Assembly (NCBI RefSeq): GCF_019297835.1
Contig: NZ_CP079203.1
Location: forward strand, 2,267,001-2,331,000
Source: Sphingomonas sanguinis
GTDB taxonomy: Bacteria; Pseudomonadota; Alphaproteobacteria; Sphingomonadales; Sphingomonadaceae
DNA length: 64,000 nt
Reading direction: 5' to 3'
Shown here one piece after another: positions 8,222 to 17,615 of this stretch. Made by a program: the position numbers and the translations under genes. The notes beneath the pieces are model-generated. The model was not told where the DNA came from. It saw nothing but the letters and a program-made list of their open reading frames with translations, and searched no databases. Numbering within the stretch: the first letter of the stretch is position 1; each line of letters begins with the position of its first letter.

Positions 8222-9150
8222 AAAAGGCCGTGCGCCGGACGTTCGCGGTTCAAGCCCCGCGTCCGATAGGGTACAAGACCCTCGTGACGCTTGCCCTGAT
8301 CCTGTCCGCCATCGCCATGACGCTGATCGTCGGTGTCCGCTATCTGCTCGCCTCGGGAGCATTCGCGCTGGCGACCAAGGCGCGGCATCCGAACCTCTAT
8401 GCCGGGCTGGACCCGCAGATTCGGCGAGAAATCTGGTGGAGCCTCGCCTCCGCCGCGATTTACGGCGTGCCCGCCGGGATCGTCGCCTGGGGCTGGCAGA
8501 ATCGGGGATGGACGCAAATCTACGCCGATATCCACGCCTGGCCGCTCTGGTACTGGCCGATTTCGGTGCTGCTGTACCTGATCGCGCACGACACCTGGTT
8601 CTACTGGACGCATCGCTGGATGCACCGGCCCGCGATCTTCAAGGCCGCCCACGCCGTCCATCATGCCAGCCGCCCGCCGACCGCCTGGGCCGCGATGGCG
8701 TTCCACCCGATCGAGGCGGTGACGGGCGCTGTGGTAATTCCGCTACTTGTGTTTGTGATTCCGATTCACATCGGCGCGCTCGGCTTGGTGCTGACCATCA
8801 TGACCGTTATGGGCGTGACCAACCACATGGGTTGGGAGATATTTCCGCGATTCCTGTGGCAGGGGCACCTGGGGGGGTGGCTCATCACGGCAAGCCATCA
8901 TCAACGGCATCATGAGCAATATGGGTGCAATTATGGACTCTATTTCCGGTTCTGGGATCGACTGTGCGGCACGGACCGGGGGCTCGGGGATTTCGGGCGC
9001 GCCCATGCGCAGGCCGCGCGCCGCGCTTCTGGTGCTGGCCGCCCTGCCGCTGATGAGCGCCGCGCCGGTCAGCCAGCTGGACATCGGGATCGACCAGCTC
9101 CGCTCGGCCAAGGGCATGATCCGGCTGTGCCTGACCGCCGACCCGGATAA
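8173..9150 (+). CDS. Sterol desaturase / fatty acid hydroxylase family protein
   Basis: A 325-residue integral membrane di-iron oxygenase. Several hydrophobic segments flank the histidine boxes HDTWFYWTHR, HAVHH and HHQRHHEQYG, all intact. Two features are odd. First, codons 10-20 lie in a family C repeat arm, so the true start may be the in-frame GTG at 8230. Second, the conserved domain ends near FWDRLCGTD, yet the frame runs about 60 further residues of arginine- and alanine-rich low-complexity sequence across the start of the DUF2141 gene. A lost native stop codon is likely. Substrate is unknown; carotenoid or lipid hydroxylation is possible. Confidence 0.85.
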   Translation: MADADTHPNLSAPPREQKAVRRTFAVQAPRPIGYKTLVTLALILSAIAMTLIVGVRYLLASGAFALATKARHPNLYAGLDPQIRREIWWSLASAAIYGVPAGIVAWGWQNRGWTQIYADIHAWPLWYWPISVLLYLIAHDTWFYWTHRWMHRPAIFKAAHAVHHASRPPTAWAAMAFHPIEAVTGAVVIPLLVFVIPIHIGALGLVLTIMTVMGVTNHMGWEIFPRFLWQGHLGGWLITASHHQRHHEQYGCNYGLYFRFWDRLCGTDRGLGDFGRAHAQAARRASGAGRPAADERRAGQPAGHRDRPAPLGQGHDPAVPDRRPG

Positions 9151-9436
9151 CTTCCCGCAATGCGTCGACGATGCCCGCGCGCTGACCCGTTCGGTTCCCG
9201 CCGGGCAGCGGGGCATCCGCCTCGACGGCCTGCCGCACGGCAATTACGCCGCCGCCGTCATCCATGACGAGAACAACAATGCCAAGCTCGACACGCTGGC
9301 GGGCATCCCGCGCGAGGGCTTCGGCTTTTCGCGCAATCCGGTGATCCGCTTCGGCCCGCCGCGCTTTTCGGCGGCGCGGTTCACGCTCGATTCTGTTGCC
9401 GAAACACAACAGATCAAGATGCGGTACATCTTCTGA
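9005..9436 (+). CDS. DUF2141 family exported protein
   Basis: A 143-residue protein with a signal peptide (LLVLAALPLMSAAP) and the DUF2141 core, seen in GIRLDGLPHGNYAAAVIHDENNN and the FGFSRNP segment near the end. ATG 9005 gives the signal peptide; it lies 146 bases inside the upstream desaturase frame. Periplasmic or outer-membrane location is inferred from the signal. The function of this family is unknown. Confidence 0.82.
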   Translation: MRRPRAALLVLAALPLMSAAPVSQLDIGIDQLRSAKGMIRLCLTADPDNFPQCVDDARALTRSVPAGQRGIRLDGLPHGNYAAAVIHDENNNAKLDTLAGIPREGFGFSRNPVIRFGPPRFSAARFTLDSVAETQQIKMRYIF

Positions 9437-9508
9437 CACAATTGGCCGGAGCGAAATCGTTACCGTAGCGTTGCATTTCGGATAACCGAATTCAGGGAGT
9501 TTTCCGTC

Positions 9509-10393
9509 TTGCGCCTATTTTCGCGCGTTTCCGCCCCGCTGATCGCGCTGGGCGCGCTGTCCCTTTCGGCTCCCGCCTTCGCGCAGGACGCCTCGGTCTC
9601 CAGCAACCCCGCCGCCGCCGAAATGGCGGGCCAGCTGGGCAAGAACACCGTCACCGTCGGGCTGGGTGCGGCCTATCTGCCGCGCTATGAGGGGTCGAAG
9701 GACTATTCCTTCTCCCCCGCGCCCGCCGCGCTTGCCTATATCGACGGGCATACCATCACCTATATCGGCAATCGCCTCTCGGTCGACCTGATCGGCGACA
9801 AGGCCAATCGCGACTGGGATATCCAGGCGGGGCCGATCGGCGTCGTCAATCTCGATCGCACCACCACGTCGGGGATCGGCAACCGGCAGGTCGCCGCGCT
9901 GGGCAAGATCGGTGCGGCGGTCGAGCTGGGCGGCTATGTTGGCATCGGCAAGATCGGCGTCGTCACCAGCCCCTATGACCGGCTCTCCGTCTCGGTCAGC
10001 TATCGCCATGACGTGACCGGCGTGCATGACAGCGGCATCTGGCAGCCTTCGGTCAACTATTTCACCCCGCTGTCGACCAAGGCGGCGGTCGGGCTGTTCG
10101 CCACCGCCGAACATGCCGGACGCGGCTATGCCCGCCGCTATTTCTCGATCACGCCGGACCAGAGCGCGGCGAGCGGCCTGCCCGTCTATAATGCGCGCGC
10201 CGGGTGGAAGGACTGGTCGGTCGGCGGGCTGGCCACCTATTCGATCACGGGCAACCTGCTGAAGGGCTGGAAGGTCGTCGGCGGCCTGACCTATGGCCGC
10301 GAACTCGGCAATTTCGCCGACAGCCCGATCGTGTCGCAGGTCGGCTCGCGCAGCCAGTGGCTGAGCGCGCTGGGTGTAGCGTACACGTTTTAA
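9509..10393 (+). CDS. MipA/OmpV family outer-membrane protein
   Basis: A 294-residue outer-membrane beta-barrel protein. The signal peptide ends SAPAFAQ at about residue 26; many alternating strands follow and the chain ends in a terminal aromatic (LGVAYTF), the usual BAM recognition signature. YLPRYEGSKDY near residue 60 is typical of MipA/OmpV proteins. The start is a TTG at 9509 with AGGGAG about ten bases upstream. MipA scaffolds murein hydrolases in E. coli; other members are porin-like, so the role here is open. Confidence 0.88.
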   Translation: MRLFSRVSAPLIALGALSLSAPAFAQDASVSSNPAAAEMAGQLGKNTVTVGLGAAYLPRYEGSKDYSFSPAPAALAYIDGHTITYIGNRLSVDLIGDKANRDWDIQAGPIGVVNLDRTTTSGIGNRQVAALGKIGAAVELGGYVGIGKIGVVTSPYDRLSVSVSYRHDVTGVHDSGIWQPSVNYFTPLSTKAAVGLFATAEHAGRGYARRYFSITPDQSAASGLPVYNARAGWKDWSVGGLATYSITGNLLKGWKVVGGLTYGRELGNFADSPIVSQVGSRSQWLSALGVAYTF

Positions 10394-10397
10394 ACTC

Positions 10398-10517
10398 ATT
10401 CCTCCCCTGCAAGGGGAGGTGGCAGGCCGTCAGGCCTGACGGAGGGGTGTCCCGCTCTCGATAGGGCGACACCCCTCCACCAGCTTCGCTGGTCCCCCTC
10501 CCCTTACAGGGGAGGAA
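10398..10517. repeat. Intergenic multi-hairpin repeat, family B copy 1
   Basis: A roughly 120-base element whose ends are inverted copies (ATTCCTCCCCTG at the left, CAGGGGAGGAAT at the right). Each end is also a hairpin, and three more hairpins lie inside (around GGCAGGCC..GGCCTGA, GGAGGGGTGTC..GACACCCCTCC and ACCAGCTTCGCTGGT). It begins four bases after the porin stop codon, and the right hairpin is followed by TTTTT, so it probably terminates the porin mRNA. A second copy is at 27148-27286. Confidence 0.9.
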
Positions 10518-10526
10518 TTTTTGCAT

Positions 10527-11039
10527 TCACTCCTGCGGACATTCCCCCGGCTGGGTCACCGGCGCGCCGCCCATATACCAGTGGCTGCGGTCGCCCATCG
10601 TCTCGCGGTCATGATAGCAGACCCGCGCCTTGGTCGATTTCATGTCGATCTCGACCGTCCAGTTGTTGTCGGCGCAGTCATGCGGGGTGCAGCCATGCGC
10701 GGCGATGCCCTGTTCGCCGCGCCGGAAGATCGGCACCGTCACCGCGCCGCGCGACATGATCCGCTGGACGAGCTTCTGGTCGCCGACCGCATCGTGCAGC
10801 GCGGTCGCCACCTCGGTCCGGTCGAAGAAGCTGACCCCGTCGACCGCATCGCCCGGATAATGGCCGATATAGCTGGTCAGCGGATTGACCTGCGCCACGC
10901 CCGGCATCGGGGTCGGGCGCGCGGTGCCCGGCGGGGTGAAATTGCCGGGGGCGACATCCGAGTCGGTATCCCCACCCTGCCCGCCGCACGCCGACAGCGC
11001 GAGCAGAGCCAAGGGGGCAAGGATGGCGAAACGGCGCAT
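10527..11039 (-). CDS. Putative lipoprotein, hypothetical
   Basis: A 170-residue protein with a lipoprotein signal (LLALSAC lipobox, Cys at about residue 18) after MRRFAILAP. The mature part has a proline-rich linker and a C-terminal domain with paired cysteines (HGCTPHDCADNNWTV and RVCYHD) that may form disulfides. AGGAG precedes the ATG. It is convergent with the porin gene. The HDCADNNW segment resembles small inhibitor-like periplasmic lipoproteins, but I cannot assign a family. Confidence 0.75.
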   Translation of the reverse strand: MRRFAILAPLALLALSACGGQGGDTDSDVAPGNFTPPGTARPTPMPGVAQVNPLTSYIGHYPGDAVDGVSFFDRTEVATALHDAVGDQKLVQRIMSRGAVTVPIFRRGEQGIAAHGCTPHDCADNNWTVEIDMKSTKARVCYHDRETMGDRSHWYMGGAPVTQPGECPQE

Positions 11040-11102
11040 GTCTCTCTCCTGACGAATATCTTGACGATGGAACGCTTTGACGGCGAGGCCGGTTGCCCGT
11101 GC

Positions 11103-11546
11103 ATGTCACGCCCACCTACCCATGATGCCGCGCTCGCCCGCTTTGTCGAGGCCCAGGCGGACAGTTTCGCCACCGCCCTTGCCGAACTGCGCACGGGTCG
11201 GAAGCAAAGCCACTGGATGTGGTACATATTTCCGCAGATCGCGGGGCTGGGCCGCAGCCCGACCGCGATATTCTACGCCATCGCCGATGCCGAGGAAGCG
11301 CGCGCCTATCTGGCGCATCCGCTGCTGGGGGAGCGCCTGCATCAGGCGGTTGCCGCCGCGATCGAGGCAACCGGTTCGGCCGAGGCGATATTCGGCGGAA
11401 TCGATGCGATGAAGCTGCGATCCTCGCTGACCCTGTTCGCCGCCGTCGCAGACGACCCCGAACCGTTCCGCCGGGGCCTCACGCGCTTCTTCGACGGGCA
11501 GGACGACCCCGCGACGCTGGCGAGGCTCGACCATCCCAAGCGGTGA
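11103..11546 (+). CDS. DUF1810 family protein
   Basis: A 147-residue cytoplasmic protein of the DUF1810/YccA-like group: ALARFVEAQ near the start, then KQSHWMWYIFPQIAGLG, the signature of the family, and MKLRSSLTLF near the end. ATG 11103 fits the family N-terminus; an in-frame ATG at 11067 adds twelve residues but has no ribosome-binding site. Function unknown; in fusions the family occurs near ADP-ribose-related domains. Confidence 0.85.
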   Translation: MSRPPTHDAALARFVEAQADSFATALAELRTGRKQSHWMWYIFPQIAGLGRSPTAIFYAIADAEEARAYLAHPLLGERLHQAVAAAIEATGSAEAIFGGIDAMKLRSSLTLFAAVADDPEPFRRGLTRFFDGQDDPATLARLDHPKR

Positions 11547-11566
11547 CGGTCGAGCCTCCACCAGGC

Positions 11567-11941
11567 TCACTTAATGGTGACGGGGCCGGGGCCGGTGACG
11601 CTGGCCGACTGGTCGGCGGTCAGCACGATCGTCCATTGCGTGGTGCCGTCGCACACCGCGTTCCAGGTCGGGTTGCCGTTGGTGGCGGCGGCTTCCTTCA
11701 TCGCGGTGATCGACTGGCAGCTCGCCCCGCTTGGCCCGGCATCGCGGATCGCGCGGAATAGGACGCCGCGACGCTGCCCCTCGGGCAGCGTACGGATCTT
11801 GGCGCCCAGCGTGTCGGCGCTCATCTCGGTGCCGTTCGTCGTCGCGGCGGCCGCGCTGTTGTTGGCCGTTTCGTGCGATCCGCATGCCGCCAGCGGGAGC
11901 GCGGCAGCCATGACGGCCAGCAGAATCGTCGAACGCTGCAT
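11567..11941 (-). CDS. Small putative lipoprotein
   Basis: A 124-residue protein with a lipobox (LPLAAC, Cys at about residue 20) after MQRSTILLAVMAAA. A low-complexity Ser/Ala/Thr/Asn linker precedes a small C-terminal domain with two cysteines (GASCQSI and AVCDGTTQW). ATG 11941 has AAGGA eight bases upstream and sets the signal peptide; a longer frame to 11995 adds an unrelated leader. Convergent with the DUF1810 gene. Family not recognised. Confidence 0.72.
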   Translation of the reverse strand: MQRSTILLAVMAAALPLAACGSHETANNSAAAATTNGTEMSADTLGAKIRTLPEGQRRGVLFRAIRDAGPSGASCQSITAMKEAAATNGNPTWNAVCDGTTQWTIVLTADQSASVTGPGPVTIK

Positions 11942-12051
11942 GATCCAGTTCCTTCCTATTGGCGGCCGCCGGGAGAGCGTCCGTATCGCTTGCATAACGA
12001 TCGTCGGCGGATGCGGTTGCGCGTTTTGGCGGCGAGCGGCATGAGGTTTTT

Positions 12052-12747
12052 ATGAGTGACATTCGCCTTCACGAAAGCTGGCTGTCGGTGCTGCGGCCCG
12101 AGTTCGACGAGCCTTATATGAAGGCGCTGAAGACCTTCCTGGGCCAGGAGCGCGAGGGCGGCCAGCGCGTCTTCCCCCGCCCGTCCGAGTGGTTCCGCGC
12201 ACTCGACCTGACGCCGCTGGATCGGGTGCGTGTCGTCATCCTGGGGCAGGACCCCTATCATGGTGAGGGGCAGGCGCATGGCCTGGCCTTCTCGGTCCAG
12301 CCCGGCGTCCGGCCGCCGCCTAGCTTGGTCAATATCTACAAGGAGATGGCGACCGACCTGGGGATCGCGCCGCCTTCCCATGGCCTGCTCGACCATTGGG
12401 CGCGACAGGGGGTGCTGCTGCTCAACTCGGTGCTGACCGTTCGCATGGGACAGGCCGCCTCGCATCAGGGGCGCGGCTGGGAGCGGTTCACCGATGCCGT
12501 GATCCGCGCCGTCGCCGCCAAGCCCGAGCCGGTCGTCTTCATCCTGTGGGGCGCCTATGCCCAGAAGAAGGCGGGGTTCGTCCGCGAGATGGGCGCGGGG
12601 CGGCACTGCGTCCTGACCTCGGTCCACCCCTCGCCCCTGTCGGCGCGAGGCGGCTTTTTCGGATCGAAGCCCTTTTCGCGCGCCAACGCCTTTCTGGTCG
12701 AGCATGGCCAGCCCCCGATCGACTGGGCGCTGCCGCCGCTTTCCTGA
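12052..12747 (+). CDS. ung: Uracil-DNA glycosylase, family 1
   Basis: A 231-residue base-excision repair enzyme that removes uracil from DNA. The water-activating loop GQDPYHG is at about 65-71, the proline-rich PPPSL loop follows, LLNSVLTV carries the uracil-binding Asn, and HPSPLS (about 190) supplies the catalytic His and leucine loop. GAGG lies about seven bases before the ATG. Full length for the family. Confidence 0.97.
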   Translation: MSDIRLHESWLSVLRPEFDEPYMKALKTFLGQEREGGQRVFPRPSEWFRALDLTPLDRVRVVILGQDPYHGEGQAHGLAFSVQPGVRPPPSLVNIYKEMATDLGIAPPSHGLLDHWARQGVLLLNSVLTVRMGQAASHQGRGWERFTDAVIRAVAAKPEPVVFILWGAYAQKKAGFVREMGAGRHCVLTSVHPSPLSARGGFFGSKPFSRANAFLVEHGQPPIDWALPPLS

Positions 12748-12831
12748 TTTCGATCTGTAATCGCACTGGCATCATTTAGCGCGAGCGCGCATAGCGCCGC
12801 CCATCCCCTATCGGACGAAGGAATATGCGCG

Positions 12832-13143
12832 ATGGCCGACGACGAATATGTCTATGACGAAGCGACCGGCGAATGGATCAGCGCCGCCGACGCCGCCGCC
12901 AAGGGCGGAGCGACCAGCGATGACGACGCGGTCGTGGTGCGCGACTCGGTCGGCAACGTGCTGAGCGACGGGGATCAGGTGACGCTCATCAAGGACCTGA
13001 CCGTCAAGGGCGCAGGCCAGACGCTGAAGCGCGGCACCCTCATCAAGTCGATCCGCCTGACCGGCGACGCGCAGGAAATCGACTGCAAGTTCGACGGGAT
13101 CAAGGGCCTGGTGCTGCGCGCGGAGTTTGTGCGGAAGCGGTGA
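12832..13143 (+). CDS. PhnA-domain protein (zinc-ribbon-less)
   Basis: A 103-residue acidic protein. Residues about 35-103 match the PhnA/YjdM C-terminal domain (DSVGNVLSDGDQVTLIKDL, then KRGTLIKSIRL). The N-terminal zinc ribbon found in full PhnA is replaced by an acidic segment with no cysteine pairs. AAGGA lies nine bases before the ATG. Despite the name, PhnA has no proven enzymatic role in phosphonate breakdown here. Confidence 0.8.
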   Translation: MADDEYVYDEATGEWISAADAAAKGGATSDDDAVVVRDSVGNVLSDGDQVTLIKDLTVKGAGQTLKRGTLIKSIRLTGDAQEIDCKFDGIKGLVLRAEFVRKR

Positions 13144-13146
13144 GCC

Positions 13147-13182
13147 TTGACATTGGACAGGTAGTTGTACAACTTGAGTTGT
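13147..13182 (+). promoter_or_regulatory. Promoter and operator of the yefM-yoeB pair
   Basis: A TTGACA hexamer (13147-13152) precedes a 10-base perfect palindrome GTTGTACAAC (13164-13173) and a second imperfect one (AACTTGAGTT, 13171-13180). The ATG follows at 13183 with almost no leader. Palindromic sites overlapping the promoter fit autorepression by the antitoxin-toxin complex, as known for this family. Confidence 0.55.
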
Positions 13183-13428
13183 ATGCAGGCTGTCTCCTAT
13201 TCCGAAGCGCGCGAGAATCTGAAGGCGATGATCGACAAGGTCGTCGCCGACCGCGCGCCCGTGGCGATCACTCGCCAGCGGGGTGAAGGCGCCGTACTGA
13301 TCTCGGCCAGTGAGTGGGCCTCGATCGAAGAGACGCTGTATCTCCTTCAATCCCCCAAGAACGCCGAACGCCTGCTGGACGCGGTGCGCGGGTTCGAGGC
13401 GGGTGACGAAGGCGTGCCCTTTCCGTGA
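13183..13428 (+). CDS. yefM: Type II antitoxin, YefM/Phd family
   Basis: An 81-residue antitoxin that neutralises the adjacent YoeB-like RNase and represses its own promoter. MQAVSYSEARENLKAMIDKV at the start and VLISASEWASIEETLYLL are hallmarks of YefM. The start is ATG 13183; six upstream residues from 13165 overlap the promoter. Its TGA overlaps the toxin GTG start by four bases, giving coupled translation. Confidence 0.92.
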   Translation: MQAVSYSEARENLKAMIDKVVADRAPVAITRQRGEGAVLISASEWASIEETLYLLQSPKNAERLLDAVRGFEAGDEGVPFP

Positions 13429-13691
13429 AAGTGGCGTTCTGGCCGACGGCGTGGGACGATTATCGCCATTGGCAGGAACATGACGCCAAGCTCTGCGACA
13501 AGCTCAATGCCTTGATCGAGGAATGTCGCCGTCACCCTTTCAAGGGGACAGGCAAGCCCGAACCGCTGGGCGGCAACCTGTCAGGCTGGTGGTCGCGCCG
13601 TATCAGCCATGAACATCGGCTGGTGTACCGGGTGGCGGGCAGCGGTGATGAGCAAGTGTTGCAAGTGGCGCAGTGCCGGTATCATTATTGA
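13425..13691 (+). CDS. yoeB: Type II toxin, YoeB family ribosome-dependent RNase
   Basis: An 88-residue RelE-fold mRNA interferase that cleaves mRNA on the ribosome. FWPTAWDDYRHWQ begins the family pattern, GKPEPLGGNLSGWWSRRI and HRLVYRV carry the catalytic region, and the chain ends QCRYHY with the conserved C-terminal His-Tyr. The start is GTG 13425 in a GTGA overlap with yefM. All expected catalytic positions look intact, so the toxin is probably active. Confidence 0.92.
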   Translation: MKVAFWPTAWDDYRHWQEHDAKLCDKLNALIEECRRHPFKGTGKPEPLGGNLSGWWSRRISHEHRLVYRVAGSGDEQVLQVAQCRYHY

Positions 13692-13700
13692 TCGATTGAC

Positions 13701-14318
13701 CTATTTTGCCGGGTCAATTTCGCTCGGAGGCGTTTGAAATACAAAAGCAGCGACAATCTTCTGCTGCACGCCAGAAAGACACGCACCCCAGATTAGAACG
13801 ACTATTAAGACCTCTAACACGGTTACACCACGATCTTGCTGCTCATCTTCTTTCGCTGACTTCAGATTTTGCGAGCTCAAAACCATCCTATTCACTGCGG
13901 CTGAACTACACACCACCACAAAAACGAGAAAAACGGCCCAGTATCCCATATCCATAAGCGGGCCGTCATACGAACCACGAATCAGCCTACTCGTTTTCGC
14001 TAAGTGAGGCCCACCTACGATCGCAAACAGCAAAAGGCATGCAGATGCCAAAATCAGAGACAGGCAAAATCCAGCGACGAAACTTTTGCGGAAGCCATAT
14101 CGCGAGATACCAGCACATAATGACGCCATCATCACGGTGATAGCCAATGCGTAACTTGCATCTGCCAGCGGTTTAAAGGCAGCCATTTTGGGTGATGCGG
14201 CTGGTGCACCCCACACCGCCAGGGATACTGCGATTACAATCGACAGCGCCTGACCGATAATGGCGAGGGGTTGATTCTCCCAATCCCTAATGATTCGGAT
14301 CCACAGACGTCTCGCCAT
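13701..14318 (-). CDS. Orphan multi-pass membrane protein, AT-richer than its neighbours
   Basis: A 205-residue protein with about four hydrophobic segments (near residues 18-36, 56-70, 80-101 and 126-140) and a further one near 168-182. Codon use and base composition are visibly lower in GC than the genes on both sides, which suggests recent acquisition. It converges on yoeB with a nine-base gap and its start is 71 bases from the thiC start strand end. Family not recognised; no enzymatic motif seen. Confidence 0.65.
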   Translation of the reverse strand: MARRLWIRIIRDWENQPLAIIGQALSIVIAVSLAVWGAPAASPKMAAFKPLADASYALAITVMMASLCAGISRYGFRKSFVAGFCLSLILASACLLLFAIVGGPHLAKTSRLIRGSYDGPLMDMGYWAVFLVFVVVCSSAAVNRMVLSSQNLKSAKEDEQQDRGVTVLEVLIVVLIWGACLSGVQQKIVAAFVFQTPPSEIDPAK

Positions 14319-14333
14319 ATCGCTATATATCTA

Positions 14334-16392
<2,059 letters not shown>

Positions 16393-16477
16393 CTGCATAA
16401 GCGGTTTCACGGCGGATAAGAAGCGGTTTCGCGCCGGGGGGAGAGGCACGCACGCCCGAACGCCGCGACCCGCCCAC

Positions 16478-16522
16478 AAAAAAGGCCCCGACCGGCCAGG
16501 GGACTAGCGACCGGTCGAGGCC
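16478..16522 (-). terminator. Rho-independent terminator of the ferritin-like genes
   Basis: On the minus strand GGCCTCGACCGG pairs with CCGGTCGGGGCC (one G-T pair) across a 14-base loop and is followed by six T residues. It starts about 25 bases after the stop codon of the first ferritin-like gene. Confidence 0.88.
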
Positions 16523-16546
16523 CAGAGACCCTTGGGAGGGAGAAGA

Positions 16547-17581
16547 TTATCCGCTGGCGGCGCTGGTGCGGACCGTGCCGTTCAGGCCGCTGGGGAAGAA
16601 GCCGCCGCCATTCACCGCCGCCTTGTTGAGATAGACGACGTTCAGCACCTGGCCGGGGGTGCGGACAAAGGCGATGGCGTTGGCGTCGGCGGGCACAATG
16701 TTCGCCACCTGCGCGCCGTTCACCGTCGCCACGATCCCCTGGTCGAGATCGGCCGATCCGTCCAGGCTGTCGCGCGCGTCCGAAATCTTGCCGGCATTGG
16801 TGATGAGGGCCGTGTTGCTCAGCCCCTTGCGGTACAGGGTCGTGCGGACCAGACCGGCATGATAGGCCTCCGCCGCGTGGATGCCCGCCGCCGCCTCGAT
16901 GAAGGTCTTGTTGGTCAGCAGGCTGACGCCGCCCATATAGGCGGTGACGCCGACATCCTCGAACAGGAACGCGCCCAGCAGGAAGGCCTCGTCCGAGGCA
17001 TAAGGGTCGAAGGTCGAACCGCTGGTGATGACGCCCGCCGCGAGCGCCGCCGCGGTGAAGGCACCGCTGGCGTCGCCCGACAGGTTGATCGAAGGCTGCG
17101 CCACCGCCGCACTGCCCAGCGCATTGCGCAGGAAGTTGACATGGGCGATCTCGTCATAGGCGATCTCGCGCGCATATTGCGCGACGATCGGGTCCTGGAA
17201 CTGGACCTGGCGCGGCTGTCCGGCACCGTTGGTGGCGCTGGTGTTGATCGCGACCGAGCCTTGCGTGCCCATGCCGCCCAGCGACGACGAAGGCAGGCCG
17301 GTGCCGAACGCGGCATAGCTGTAGAATTGCGCTTCCAGATATTCGAGCTGGAGCGCGAAGTTCAGCACGTCCGCGTCCGTGACCGAACCGGTCGGGGTGG
17401 TGGTGGGCGTCGGGGTCGGCACGACGATGACGTTGTCGCCATCGTCTCCGCAGGCGCCCAGCATCGCCAGGCCGCCGACCGCACCGGCCCCTGCGGCCAT
17501 GCGCATGAAACGGCGACGATCGGACCGGCGCTTGGCGGATGCCTCTTCGATGACGTCGAGAATGAAGCGTTCTTCGCTCAT
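16547..17581 (-). CDS. Ferritin-like domain protein, twin-arginine exported lipoprotein-like
   Basis: A 344-residue protein. The N-terminus holds a twin-arginine-like signal (RRRFMRMAAGAGAVGG) ending in MLGACG, which could be a lipobox. A Pro/Thr linker follows, then a ferritin-like four-helix domain (PF13668 type) with repeated Glu/His ligands: LEYLEAQFY, AYDEIAHVNFL and AAEAYHAGLVRTTLY. These suggest a di-metal site in the periplasm. It is a paralogue of the next upstream gene, which is 34 bases away on the same strand, so the pair is probably an operon. Function unknown; desiccation- or stress-linked roles are reported for similar proteins. Confidence 0.85.
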   Translation of the reverse strand: MSEERFILDVIEEASAKRRSDRRRFMRMAAGAGAVGGLAMLGACGDDGDNVIVVPTPTPTTTPTGSVTDADVLNFALQLEYLEAQFYSYAAFGTGLPSSSLGGMGTQGSVAINTSATNGAGQPRQVQFQDPIVAQYAREIAYDEIAHVNFLRNALGSAAVAQPSINLSGDASGAFTAAALAAGVITSGSTFDPYASDEAFLLGAFLFEDVGVTAYMGGVSLLTNKTFIEAAAGIHAAEAYHAGLVRTTLYRKGLSNTALITNAGKISDARDSLDGSADLDQGIVATVNGAQVANIVPADANAIAFVRTPGQVLNVVYLNKAAVNGGGFFPSGLNGTVRTSAASG

Positions 17582-17615
17582 GATGCAAATCCTCTCCAGA
17601 GGAGGAAAAAGGGGA

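Noticed and set aside
8871..8877. Seven-G run as a frameshift in the desaturase gene
   Set aside because: The reading frame and the histidine box HHQRHH after the run are correct, so no shift has occurred there.
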